A stretch of 64,000 nt of DNA from Pseudomonas sp. FP2196 (lineage in GTDB: Bacteria; Pseudomonadota; Gammaproteobacteria; Pseudomonadales; Pseudomonadaceae). Location: assembly GCF_030687715.1 (NCBI RefSeq), contig NZ_CP117445.1, positions 3,275,501-3,339,500 on the forward strand, read 5' to 3'. This document shows positions 27,273 to 34,555 of the stretch, piece after piece. The notes under the pieces were generated by a model. The model saw nothing but the letters and a program-made list of their open reading frames with translations, was not told where the DNA came from and ran no database searches. The first letter of the stretch is position 1; every line of letters starts with the position of its first letter. The position numbers and the translations under genes are program-made.

Positions 27273-27538
27273 ATGGCTCTGGATCGTGGACTGTAGTGAT
27301 GTGGCGTCGCCTGTCGCTCCAGATCCGAGCGTAGCCCGGCGATCAGTTCGTTGATCTCGCGACAGCCGTTCAAATGACTGGCATCAATGCCGCTAACCAA
27401 CAAATCGACCTGGTCGGTCTGGTGATCACCGAAAACCTTGACAGTCATCGACATGTCCGGCGAGAGCGTGCATTGGCAGCGTTTAGGCAGAAAGCTGCTT
27501 TCAATGATATTGCGTAGTTCCAAGGCAGACAGAAACAT
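27269..27538 (-). CDS. DUF1652 small protein
   Basis: The 89-residue protein begins MFLSALELRNIIESSFLP and continues with CQCTLSPDMSMTVKVF and VDLLVSGIDASHLNGCREINELIAGLRSDL, the pattern of DUF1652, a family of small pseudomonad proteins of unknown function. AGGAGAGG precedes the ATG. The stop overlaps the end of the convergent membrane-protein gene by 4 nt. A soluble cytoplasmic protein is predicted. Confidence 0.8.
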   Translation of the reverse strand: MFLSALELRNIIESSFLPKRCQCTLSPDMSMTVKVFGDHQTDQVDLLVSGIDASHLNGCREINELIAGLRSDLERQATPHHYSPRSRAI

Positions 27539-27909
27539 GGTGAACCTCTCCTTCTAAATGAAACTGCCAATCAACGCTTCACGTTGACCGCTTTTGCTGC
27601 CCCTGCACGGGTGTGTCCCCGCTGTTTCCTTGGTGCGGCTGGCGGTTGTACGGCGAAATGCCTCTTGGAGTGTAGGCGCCCGAACCCGGTGCGCTGCACC
27701 CGATAGACGCATAAAGCGTGCCTTCCATCGGATCGTTTTGACCCTCGTCAAATCAAGCACTTGGCGCTGAGGCCAGCATTTGGCCAGTTGCAAAATGCAA
27801 GAATCGCCCTGACAGGCCCTGCAAATTGCAACTCGGCGCCGGTTTGCATTCGACACGCGTGAGGGTAAGAATGCCCCTCAATCCACACTACACCCGCAAG
27901 GAGGCTTCC
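27539..27909. other. Divergent DUF1652-ecotin intergenic region
   Basis: 371 bp without a credible gene. It must contain the two divergent promoters, but I see no recognisable operator or strong -35/-10 pair. Confidence 0.4.
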
Positions 27910-28395
27910 ATGGGTTCTTTCCGTACTTACGCGACCACCGGCCTGATCGTTGCCAGCCTGTCCACCCTCGCCCACGCGGCCAAACTGGAAGATGTGGCGC
28001 CGTATCCAAAGGCTGAGGCCGGTTTCACTCGTCAGGTCATTCATTTGCCCAAGCAAGATCAGGAAGAGAACTTTCAGGTCGAGATTCTTGCAGGCAAAAC
28101 CCTTGAAGTTGACTGCAATCGCCAACGTCTGGGCGGCATGCTCGATGAGAAGAACCTCGAAGGCTGGGGTTACTCGTTCTACCGGCTGGAAACAGTCATC
28201 GGCCCGATGAGCACCATGATGGCCTGCCCGCCCGGCTCCCAGAAGAAGCGCGCGTTCGTGCCCGTGGTCGGGGATGGCTTCATGCTGCGTTACAACAGCA
28301 AGTTGCCGGTGGTGATTTATGCCCCATCGGACGTTGAAGTGCGTTATCGCATCTGGTCCGCCTCGGACAAAGTCGGCACTGCCCTTCAGGAATAA
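27910..28395 (+). CDS. eco: Ecotin, periplasmic serine protease inhibitor
   Basis: The 161-residue protein has a signal peptide (cleavage near AHA-AKLED) and the ecotin fold: [23 protein letters not shown] at the mature N-terminus, a conserved Cys before NRQ, and the reactive loop [10 protein letters not shown], nearly the same as the STMMACP site of E. coli ecotin, with Met at P1. Ecotin dimers inhibit trypsin-fold proteases such as neutrophil elastase, protecting the cell envelope from host or predator proteases. CAAGGAGG lies directly before ATG 27910. Upstream ATG 27871 would add residues outside the family. Confidence 0.93.
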   Translation: MGSFRTYATTGLIVASLSTLAHAAKLEDVAPYPKAEAGFTRQVIHLPKQDQEENFQVEILAGKTLEVDCNRQRLGGMLDEKNLEGWGYSFYRLETVIGPMSTMMACPPGSQKKRAFVPVVGDGFMLRYNSKLPVVIYAPSDVEVRYRIWSASDKVGTALQE

Positions 28396-28416
28396 GCTGA
28401 ACAAGGAGCGTCATCG

Positions 28417-28722
28417 GTGATTACCTGCCACGTCAAATACGTGATCGACCCTTATCAACTGGCCGAATTCGAGGCCTACGCCAAGGCTTGGCTAGGCATC
28501 GTCGAACGCCTCGGCGGCACCCACCACGGCTACTTCCTGCCGTCCGAGGGTGCGAGCAATATCGCCTATTGCCTGTTCAGTTTTCCGTCGCTGGCCGATT
28601 ACGAAAGCTATCGGCATATCGCCCTGACCGATCCGGAAAGTACCGCGCTGGTGCAATCACTGGTCGAGAAGAAGTTCATCGTCAGCTATGAACGCAGCTT
28701 CCTGCGCCCGCTGCTGCCCTGA
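28417..28722 (+). CDS. NIPSNAP-family protein
   Basis: The 101-residue ferredoxin-like alpha/beta protein begins with ITCHVKYVIDPYQLAEFEAYAKAW and contains GGTHHGYFLPSEG and IAYCLFSFPSLADYESYR, matching NIPSNAP/dimeric alpha-beta barrel proteins. These small dimers bind hydrophobic or reactive compounds; no specific role is known here. The start is GTG 28417 with AAGGAG upstream. It follows ecotin by 21 nt and may be cotranscribed with it. Confidence 0.8.
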   Translation: MITCHVKYVIDPYQLAEFEAYAKAWLGIVERLGGTHHGYFLPSEGASNIAYCLFSFPSLADYESYRHIALTDPESTALVQSLVEKKFIVSYERSFLRPLLP

Positions 28723-28792
28723 TCGCCATCAGGCAGCAAGCAGCAGCGCGACGAATACAGGTTGATCAAATAGCGATTGTCAACTTGGTTAT

Positions 28793-28812
28793 ACCTGTCA
28801 ACTCTGACAGTT
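28793..28812. promoter_or_regulatory. LuxR-type box 1
   Basis: ACCTGTCAACTCTGACAGTT is a 20-bp palindrome with the CT-N12-AG core of las/rhl boxes. It is centred about 90 bp upstream of ATG 28893. Two closely similar boxes occur at 42112 and 48371. Confidence 0.6.
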
Positions 28813-28892
28813 ATGCAACTCATCCTGATGCCGTAGTTTGAGCACTCACCGGGAATTCATTCCCACCGTGTTCATGCATCAGGAGCATTGCG

Positions 28893-29339
28893 ATGAGCCT
28901 TTCAGAATCAAACACTGCCAATGTATTTACTGCCGACGTCAATGGGGGCGAACGCCCTTTGTTCCGCGCGGACACTACGAAAATAATCGACAGGCTTTCT
29001 TCAATACCGACTCCACACTGGCAAGGTTTCGGTACTCAGAACATCTCTTCAGACCCATTTGATCCGGTGCAGGTACACCTGAGTGTCTTCGTCGCCAAGG
29101 GGGTGGCGCCAGGAACCTATGAGATTGGCGACAGTTCAGGAAACGTTTGGGCAAGTTATGTCATTCAAAGGTCCGGCAGTATTGAGGCTTATCTATCCAT
29201 AGACGGCGACGTCACGCTGAAAGCCGTGCCGTCGCCTGACAATAAGCGACTGGAGGGCACTGTTTCATTCACCGGCAAATACCAAGACAAGCAAGTCAGG
29301 ATCACCAATGGCCAATTCAATTTGATTGAACAGGCCTGA
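28893..29339 (+). CDS. Orphan 148-residue protein behind a LuxR-type box
   Basis: I do not recognise this family. There is no signal peptide or membrane segment. The sequence alternates short beta-strand-like stretches (VQVHLSVFVAKGVAPGTYEIGD, ASYVIQRSGSIEAYLSID) and polar loops, suggesting a small beta-sandwich. AGGAG lies 8 nt before ATG 28893. A LuxR-type palindrome 80 bp upstream suggests density-dependent expression. The neighbouring genes (NIPSNAP, ilvA) are unrelated. Its closest conceptual relative in the window is the 156-residue orphan at 42231, which shares box, size and predicted fold, but no clear alignment was found by eye. Confidence 0.65.
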   Translation: MSLSESNTANVFTADVNGGERPLFRADTTKIIDRLSSIPTPHWQGFGTQNISSDPFDPVQVHLSVFVAKGVAPGTYEIGDSSGNVWASYVIQRSGSIEAYLSIDGDVTLKAVPSPDNKRLEGTVSFTGKYQDKQVRITNGQFNLIEQA

Positions 29340-29341
29340 CA

Positions 29342-30352
29342 TTACACCGGCGCCGCTGCAGCGGCGCGCTCGGCGACGTGGCTCAGGCTATCGAAGTTGA
29401 TATTGGCGCCGGAATCGATCGCCACGAAGGTTTGATCCCGGACGCTGCTTCGCGCCACATACTGTTTGATCCCGGCCACGGCCAATGCGCCGGAAGGCTC
29501 GGTGATCGAGCGGGTATCGTCGTAGATGTTCTTGATCGCCGCGCAAAGGTCGTCGTTGCTGACCGTGATCACTTCGTCCACGCAGAAGCGGCACACTTCA
29601 AACCCATACTCGCCGATCTGCGCCACGGCCACACCGTCAGCGAAGGTGCCGACGCTCGGCAGTACAACGCGCTGCCCCCACTGCATCGCAGCTTTCAGGC
29701 AGGCGGAGTGCTCGGACTCGACGCCGATGATGCGCACTTCCGGCCGCAGGTATTTGACGTAGGCGGCGATGCCGGCGATCAAACCGCCACCGCCGACCGG
29801 AACGAAGATCGCGTCCAGCGCGCCTTGATGCTGACGGAGGATTTCCATCGCCACCGTACCTTGCCCGGCGATCACCTCCGGATCGTCGAAAGGCGAAACG
29901 AAGGTGCGCCCGGTCTGCTCGGCCAGTTGCAGCGCATGGGCCAGGGCGAACGGGAAGCTCTCACCCTGCAGGAGCACCTCGCCGCCGCGACTTCGTACGC
30001 CAAGCACTTTGAGTTCGGGTGTCGTCGACGGCATGACGATGGTGGCAGCAATACCCAACTCCCGCGCTGCCAGCGCAACGCCTTGGGCATGATTGCCGGC
30101 CGATGCAGTGATCACCCCGCGCGCCTTCTGTTCGTCGCTCAACTGCACCAGTTTGTTGTAGGCGCCGCGGATCTTGAAGGAGAACGTCGGTTGCAGGTCT
30201 TCGCGCTTGAGCAAGATGCGGTTGCCCAGTGCTTCGGACAACGCCGGCGCGGCCTGCAATGGCGTGCGTATGGCAATGTCGTAGACCGGCGCGGCGAGGA
30301 TCTTCTTCACGTATTGCTCAAGCAAGGCTTGCTGGTCGGCGCTGTGCGGCAT
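29342..30352 (-). CDS. ilvA: Threonine dehydratase, biosynthetic-type catalytic domain only
   Basis: The 336-residue PLP enzyme deaminates L-threonine to 2-oxobutanoate, the first step of isoleucine synthesis. Motifs are REDLQPTFSFKIRGAY with the PLP Lys60, SAGNHAQGVA, and the glycine loop VGGGGLIAG. The N-terminus resembles E. coli IlvA more than catabolic TdcB. The protein ends right after the catalytic domain (SGANINFDSLSHVAERA), so the C-terminal ACT-like regulatory domain that gives feedback inhibition by isoleucine in about 500-residue IlvA is missing. A leader peptide and hairpins typical of isoleucine attenuation precede it, which may replace allosteric control. AGGAGACG precedes the ATG. 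Confidence 0.85.
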   Translation of the reverse strand: MPHSADQQALLEQYVKKILAAPVYDIAIRTPLQAAPALSEALGNRILLKREDLQPTFSFKIRGAYNKLVQLSDEQKARGVITASAGNHAQGVALAARELGIAATIVMPSTTPELKVLGVRSRGGEVLLQGESFPFALAHALQLAEQTGRTFVSPFDDPEVIAGQGTVAMEILRQHQGALDAIFVPVGGGGLIAGIAAYVKYLRPEVRIIGVESEHSACLKAAMQWGQRVVLPSVGTFADGVAVAQIGEYGFEVCRFCVDEVITVSNDDLCAAIKNIYDDTRSITEPSGALAVAGIKQYVARSSVRDQTFVAIDSGANINFDSLSHVAERAAAAAPV

Positions 30353-30399
30353 GGTCGTCTCCTGACGTTTTGATCAGAACCCCGGAGACAGAAAATGAA

Positions 30400-30420
30400 A
30401 ACCCGCCTCTAGGGCGGGTT
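30400..30420 (-). terminator. Attenuator terminator of the ilvA leader
   Basis: On the minus strand, AACCCGCC (30420-30413) pairs with GGCGGGTT (30407-30400), followed by a T-rich tract. It lies between the leader peptide stop and ilvA, about 50 nt before the start codon, as expected for a transcription attenuator. Confidence 0.7.
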
Positions 30421-30438
30421 GGGTGCTGCAGTCGTGAG

Positions 30439-30504
30439 CTAGCCCGCCAAATGAGGAATGGCGGTAATAATGCTTGGCTGGCAGCGCAATACGGTGGAAG
30501 TCAT
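30439..30504 (-). CDS. ilvA leader peptide (21 residues, isoleucine attenuation)
   Basis: ATG at 30504 and TAG ending at 30439 frame a 21-codon peptide with control codons Ile12, Ile13, Thr14, Ala15 and Ile16. The mRNA of codons 14-16 contains ACCGCCA (30465-30459), which pairs with TGGCGGG (30449-30443). The latter's GGCGGG can instead pair with CCCGCC of the terminator's left arm (30418-30413). This gives the classic 1:2, 2:3, 3:4 choice: ribosome stalling at Ile codons frees segment 2 to form the antiterminator. There is no strong ribosome-binding site; a GGGCT/AGCCC stem sits just before the ATG. No homologue search was possible. Confidence 0.65.
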   Translation of the reverse strand: MTSTVLRCQPSIITAIPHLAG

Positions 30505-30604
30505 GGGCTGGAAATTAGCCCGAGTGGTGCTCGCGCGTCAATGGCCAATTCCACGCGACAAAGGTAGGGTGGCGACTCTGCTCATCACTTCAAGGAACGA
30601 ATGC

Positions 30605-30940
30605 ATGATGTCTATCGCCCTGCCCCTCACGGCTTTGCTCGCTTTTGCTGGTTATACCGTTTCGGTGATGCTTCAGGCCGAGCAGTCGCTGATCGACTTC
30701 GGCATCAGTCTGATGTCGCGCCCGGATACTGCGCAGGTGGTGATTGACCTTTACTTGCTGGCGACACTGGCCGGCGTATGGATGGTCAAGGATGCCAAGG
30801 CGCGCGGGCAGACTGTGTTGTCGGTGGTGCCTTATTTGTTGCTGACGGCGGTTTTTGTGTCGGTTGGGCCGTTGTTGTATCTGGTGGTTCGTGGGGTTCG
30901 GGAGCGCAAGAACGTTGTCGATGTGCCTCAACTGAGCTGA
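30605..30940 (+). CDS. DUF2834-like membrane protein
   Basis: The 111-residue protein has three predicted membrane helices (about residues 4-24, 45-61 and 74-96) with FAGYTVSVM, LDLYLLATLAGVWMVKDAKARG-like spacing and a basic C-terminus, as in DUF2834. The function is unknown. AAGGAACG precedes ATG 30605; a second ATG follows immediately. Its upstream region overlaps the divergently transcribed ilvA leader, so the two promoters share about 100 bp. Confidence 0.7.
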   Translation: MMSIALPLTALLAFAGYTVSVMLQAEQSLIDFGISLMSRPDTAQVVIDLYLLATLAGVWMVKDAKARGQTVLSVVPYLLLTAVFVSVGPLLYLVVRGVRERKNVVDVPQLS

Positions 30941-30969
30941 TCCGGATTTTAGGTTGATGGTGGATCAGC

Positions 30970-30993
30970 CTTCGCGAGCAGGCTCGCTCCCAC
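30970..30993. repeat. Single REP unit, family B
   Basis: CTTCGCGAGCAGGCTCGCTC and CCAC following match one arm of the family-B REPINs, without an inverted partner nearby. It lies between two convergent genes. Confidence 0.75.
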
Positions 30994-31001
30994 TGGGAGA
31001 T

Positions 31002-31775
31002 TCAGCCAAGTTTTACGGCGATGAAGGCCGCGGTTTCGTAGGGAACTGTTACGACGTCTCGGCCGCGCAATTGCGGCTCGGCATTGATCAACGCGCGAAT
31101 CTGCTCGTCGACCTGCGCCCGCTGCGCGTCCGGCAATGCGGCGATAAAACTGGTGGAGCGCACTCGATTGAAAATCACGTCTTCCGGCGATCCGGTGTGG
31201 CCATGGTGAAAATGCTGGACTTGCAACGCGCCGAACGCCGGGTGCGGAAACGCCGCCCGCCAGGCACCGGTGTAATAGCGCGGCGTGTCGCCTTCCAGAG
31301 CATTTACGATTGCATCGAGTTTCGGCACCCAACTGATTTGGGTGTCGCGCAGGTTCCAGATCAGCCCCAACTTGCCACCAGGTTTGAGCACGCGGGCGAT
31401 TTCCGTCAGCGCCTCAGTGCTGGCGAACCAGTGAAACGCCTGGGCGCAGACCACCACGTCGACCGAAGCATCGGGCAACGGCAAATCCGTTGCCGTCCCG
31501 CTCACCGCCAGTACCTGCGGCCAGGCATCCGAGAGTTTTTCCAGCATCTGTGCCACCGGTTCCACGGCAATCACTTGCGCGCCGGTCGCTACCAGCCGCC
31601 CGGTGAACTTGCCAGTGCCAGCGCCCAGATCAATCACGGTTTTATGACCATCCAGACTCAATGTGGCGGTCAGCCACTCACTGACCTGCGGCGGGTAATG
31701 GGGGCGCCCTTTGACGTAGGTGTCGGCAGCGGTTTTATAGCCGGCGGCGGCTGAGTGATGGACCTGATCTTTCAT
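31002..31775 (-). CDS. Class I SAM-dependent methyltransferase
   Basis: The 257-residue protein carries the SAM-binding motif I VIDLGAGTGKFTG (about residues 45-57), the acidic end of strand 2 in VIAVEPV, and VDVVVCAQAFHWF (motif post II), followed by LKPGGKLGLIWNLRD. This is the small Methyltransf_11-type fold common in bacteria; the substrate is unknown. ATG 31775 is preceded by AGAGGAG, and the longer frame upstream is rejected. It is divergent from the TPR gene at 31935. Confidence 0.8.
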   Translation of the reverse strand: MKDQVHHSAAAGYKTAADTYVKGRPHYPPQVSEWLTATLSLDGHKTVIDLGAGTGKFTGRLVATGAQVIAVEPVAQMLEKLSDAWPQVLAVSGTATDLPLPDASVDVVVCAQAFHWFASTEALTEIARVLKPGGKLGLIWNLRDTQISWVPKLDAIVNALEGDTPRYYTGAWRAAFPHPAFGALQVQHFHHGHTGSPEDVIFNRVRSTSFIAALPDAQRAQVDEQIRALINAEPQLRGRDVVTVPYETAAFIAVKLG

Positions 31776-31934
31776 GGCAACTCCTCTTGCGGCAAAGCTT
31801 CGGATCAACGGCGGATGCCCACGAGCATAGCGCTTGAATTTACGCCTGCCTTGAACAGTCACTGACAAAGCAATGAATAAAATTTCACCCTGTGGTGTTC
31901 AAAGTCAGACATAACCCTCTGTGGAGCCTTGCCC

Positions 31935-32468
31935 ATGACTATCCGTTCCGTTATGTTCGCCGCCCCGTTGCTGCTGGCCGCTGTCCTGTCCAGCCATTTG
32001 GCATTTGCCGATGGCGATGAAGGCGAGCCGGTCAAGAAGCCCGAATGCCCCAAAGGCCAGGTCTGGGACAGCAAAACGCAGAAGTGCGTATTGCAAACCA
32101 GCAGCCTGTTGCCCGACGCTGATCGTACTGACTACGCCTATCGCCTCGCCAAGGACGGTCGCTACGATGAAGCGCTGGCGCTGCTCGATACCCTGCAGCA
32201 ACCGAACACCGCCAAGGCCCTGAACTATCGCGGGTATGCCACGCGCAAACTGGGCCGTACCGACGAAGGCATCAGCTATTACCTGCAATCGGTGAAACTC
32301 GATCCGCAGTATGCGCAAGTGCGCGAATACCTCGGCGAGGCCTATGTGATCAAAGGCCGCGTCGACCTGGCGCAGGAACAGCTACAGCAAATCAAATCGA
32401 TTTGCGGCACGTCCTGCGAGGAGTACCAGGATTTGGCTGAAGCCATCAACAATTCAACGAAAACCTGA
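31935..32468 (+). CDS. Periplasmic TPR protein linked to an ECF sigma/anti-sigma pair
   Basis: The 177-residue protein has a signal peptide (MTIRSVMFAAPLLLAAVLSSHLAFA), a short Cys-containing segment (PECPKGQVWDSKTQKC, a possible small disulfide loop) and TPR-type helices (YAYRLAKDGRYDEALALLDTL, ALNYRGYATRKLGRTDEGISYYLQSV, VREYLGEAYVIKGRVDLAQEQL). TPR units mediate protein contacts. Twenty-two nucleotides after its stop an ECF sigma gene begins, then an anti-sigma gene, so it may be a periplasmic partner or target of that pathway. Confidence 0.75.
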   Translation: MTIRSVMFAAPLLLAAVLSSHLAFADGDEGEPVKKPECPKGQVWDSKTQKCVLQTSSLLPDADRTDYAYRLAKDGRYDEALALLDTLQQPNTAKALNYRGYATRKLGRTDEGISYYLQSVKLDPQYAQVREYLGEAYVIKGRVDLAQEQLQQIKSICGTSCEEYQDLAEAINNSTKT

Positions 32469-32490
32469 GCATCAATTAGCGGAGGCGATC

Positions 32491-33018
32491 ATCGTCAGCG
32501 ATCAGGCATTCAGAGCAGAACTCGGCCAGCATCTGGCGCGGCTGTGGCGCTACGGTTTGCTGCTGTCGCGCAATCGGCACGTGGCCGAGGATCTCGTGCA
32601 GGCCACTTGCGTGCGCGCGCTGGAGCGTTCTGCGCAGTACGCGGCCGGCACGCGCATGGATCGTTGGCTGCTGAGCATTCTGCATTCGATCTGGCTCAAT
32701 GAAGTGCGTGCCCGCCGCGTGCGCCACGGTGCCGGCCAGGTCGATGCCGATGGGCAACTGGCGTTCGACGGTGAGCACGCAGCGCAGACGCACGTCATGG
32801 CCGCACAAGTGATTCGTCGCGTTGATGCATTGCCTGAAACTCAACGTGAAACCGTGTACCTGGCCTATGTCGAGGGGTTGTCCTATCGCGAAGTCGCCGA
32901 GATTCTGCAGGTGCCGATCGGCACCGTGATGAGTCGTCTGGCCACTGCCCGCCTCAAACTCGCCGAATACCCGCCGCTGCAATCCGTGCCGAAACCCACC
33001 GAAGGAGACCGCTCATGA
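32491..33018 (+). CDS. ECF-type RNA polymerase sigma factor, non-ATG start likely
   Basis: The frame encodes sigma region 2 (FRAELGQHLARLWRYGLLLSRNRHVAEDLVQATCVRAL, region 2.2 near the DLVQ stretch) and region 4 (LPETQRETVYLAYVEGLSYREVAEILQVPIGTVMSRL). Region 2 begins upstream of the first ordinary start codon (TTG 32557), so that codon cannot be the true start. GGAGG at 32481-32485 is followed after 5 nt by ATC 32491, the best-placed start; ATC 32488 and GTC 32494 are alternatives. No ATG, GTG or TTG exists in the interval. About 175 residues result. The stop overlaps the anti-sigma ATG (ATGA). Confidence 0.75.
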   Translation: MVSDQAFRAELGQHLARLWRYGLLLSRNRHVAEDLVQATCVRALERSAQYAAGTRMDRWLLSILHSIWLNEVRARRVRHGAGQVDADGQLAFDGEHAAQTHVMAAQVIRRVDALPETQRETVYLAYVEGLSYREVAEILQVPIGTVMSRLATARLKLAEYPPLQSVPKPTEGDRS

Positions 33019-33773
33019 ATACACCTTCGGACGAGCAACTGGTGGCCTATCTGGACGATGAGCTCGAGCCGGATTATCGCCGCCAGCTCGATAACGCCAT
33101 CGCCGACGATCCGCTGCTCAGCCTGCGCGTGCAGTGGCTGAGCCGCAGCAGCCTGCCGTTCAAGAACGCCTACGATGAACTGGCGCAACAAGCGCCGCTG
33201 GATCGTCTGCAAGCGCGCCTGGATGCCATTCCTGCGCCGGAAGAGCCGGGGCTGAGTCGACGCTGGTTTATCGGTGCCGCCGCCGCTGCATTAGTGGCGG
33301 GCGGCGTGCTGGCCGACCGCTTGTTTCTCGGTTGGCAGGCACAGCAACCGCATAACTGGCGCGGTTTGGTCGGCGACTATATGGCGCTGTACGTGCCGCA
33401 GACTCTCGACCATCTGCCCACGGATGAGGCAACACAGCGTGCGCAGTTGCGTACTCTGGATGCTCGCCTTGGCCTGAATCTTTCACCCGCCGGATTGAAA
33501 CTGCCAGGCGCCGAATTCAAACGTGCGCAGATGCTCGAATACGACGGTGTACCGATTGCGCAGATCGTGTATCTGGACGCCCGGCATGGGCCATTGGCGT
33601 TATGCGTGACGCGCTCGAACAGCGGCAGGCAGCCCTTGGCGCACGAGCGTCGGCACCAGATGAACGTGGTGTATTGGACCGAGCGTGAACATGCCTGGAT
33701 GCTCATCGGTCATGACACCGCCACAGGGTTGTCGGAGAAAGCGGATTTATTGAGAAGCCGTTTGGCTGTATGA
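33015..33773 (+). CDS. Anti-sigma factor
   Basis: The 252-residue protein begins with a cytoplasmic anti-sigma-type segment (SDEQLVAYLDDELEPDYRRQLDNAI), followed by one membrane helix (WFIGAAAAALVAGGVLADRLF, about residues 85-105) and a periplasmic domain of about 145 residues. This topology is that of FecR-unlike, membrane-anchored anti-sigma factors that hold an ECF sigma at the membrane until a signal arrives. The N-terminal zinc-finger His/Cys set (HxxxCxxC) is not present. ATGA coupling to the sigma gene supports the pairing. Confidence 0.8.
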   Translation: MNTPSDEQLVAYLDDELEPDYRRQLDNAIADDPLLSLRVQWLSRSSLPFKNAYDELAQQAPLDRLQARLDAIPAPEEPGLSRRWFIGAAAAALVAGGVLADRLFLGWQAQQPHNWRGLVGDYMALYVPQTLDHLPTDEATQRAQLRTLDARLGLNLSPAGLKLPGAEFKRAQMLEYDGVPIAQIVYLDARHGPLALCVTRSNSGRQPLAHERRHQMNVVYWTEREHAWMLIGHDTATGLSEKADLLRSRLAV

Positions 33774-33821
33774 AAAAACCACTTCTATGCTGAGCAAGTG
33801 ATTTCCAAGGAGGATCCACCC

Positions 33822-34448
33822 ATGACTACTGCTTCGCGCACTGCATTACTGGTGATCGACGTTCAGAACGACTTCATCCCCGGCGGCAGTCTGCCGGTGC
33901 CTGAAGGCGACCGGATTGTGCCGCTGATCAACCAGCTCGCGCGCCAGTTCACCCAGGTTGTCATTGCCCAGGACTGGCACCCGAAAGGACATGCCTCATT
34001 CGCTTCCAGCCACCCCGGCCGTCAGCCCTACGAGGTTATTCAACTGCCTTACGGCGAGCAGAAACTGTGGCCCGACCATTGTGTGCAAGACACTGCCGGT
34101 GCCGAGTTCCATCCGCAACTGCACCTGCCACATGCCCAGTTGGTCATCCGCAAGGGCTGCAATCCTGACATCGACAGTTATTCGGCGTTTCTTGAGGCCG
34201 ATCGGCGCACCACCACGGGGTTGGCCGGCTACTTGAAAGAGCGCGGAATCGACACGGTCTACATGGTCGGTCTGGCGCTGGATTTCTGCGTGATGTTCTC
34301 GGCGCTGGATGCACGGGCGGCGGGGTTCAATGCGTTTGTGGTGCTGGATGCGTGCCGGGCGATTGATCTGGATGGATCGCTGGCGGCAGCGATTGACCGG
34401 ATGCAGAGCGCCGGGGTCGGTTTGCTCCAATCCACCGACCTGCTCTGA
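33822..34448 (+). CDS. pncA: Nicotinamidase
   Basis: The 208-residue isochorismatase-fold amidase converts nicotinamide to nicotinate for NAD salvage. VIDVQNDFIPGGSLPVPEGD carries the catalytic Asp, QDWHPKGHASF the metal-binding Asp/His pair, RKGCNPDIDSYSAF the Lys, and VGLALDFCVMFSALDA the nucleophilic Cys. AAGGAGG lies 8 nt before ATG 33822. The longer frame from TTG/ATT codons upstream is rejected. It is convergent with rstB across a family-C REPIN. Confidence 0.93.
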   Translation: MTTASRTALLVIDVQNDFIPGGSLPVPEGDRIVPLINQLARQFTQVVIAQDWHPKGHASFASSHPGRQPYEVIQLPYGEQKLWPDHCVQDTAGAEFHPQLHLPHAQLVIRKGCNPDIDSYSAFLEADRRTTTGLAGYLKERGIDTVYMVGLALDFCVMFSALDARAAGFNAFVVLDACRAIDLDGSLAAAIDRMQSAGVGLLQSTDLL

Positions 34449-34450
34449 AC

Positions 34451-34544
34451 TGCAGGAGCTGCGGCACGCTGCGATCTTTTGATCTTGATCCATAAAAACA
34501 AGATCAAAAGATCGCAGCCTCGTTTCATTCGACAGCTCCTACAG
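34451..34544. repeat. REPIN, family C, degenerate right arm
   Basis: The TGCGATCTTTTGATCTTG core pairs with CAAGATCAAAAGATCGCA, but the outer arm is interrupted by CGTTTCATTC. It separates convergent pncA and rstB. Confidence 0.8.
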
Positions 34545-34555
34545 GGCTTTGCGGA

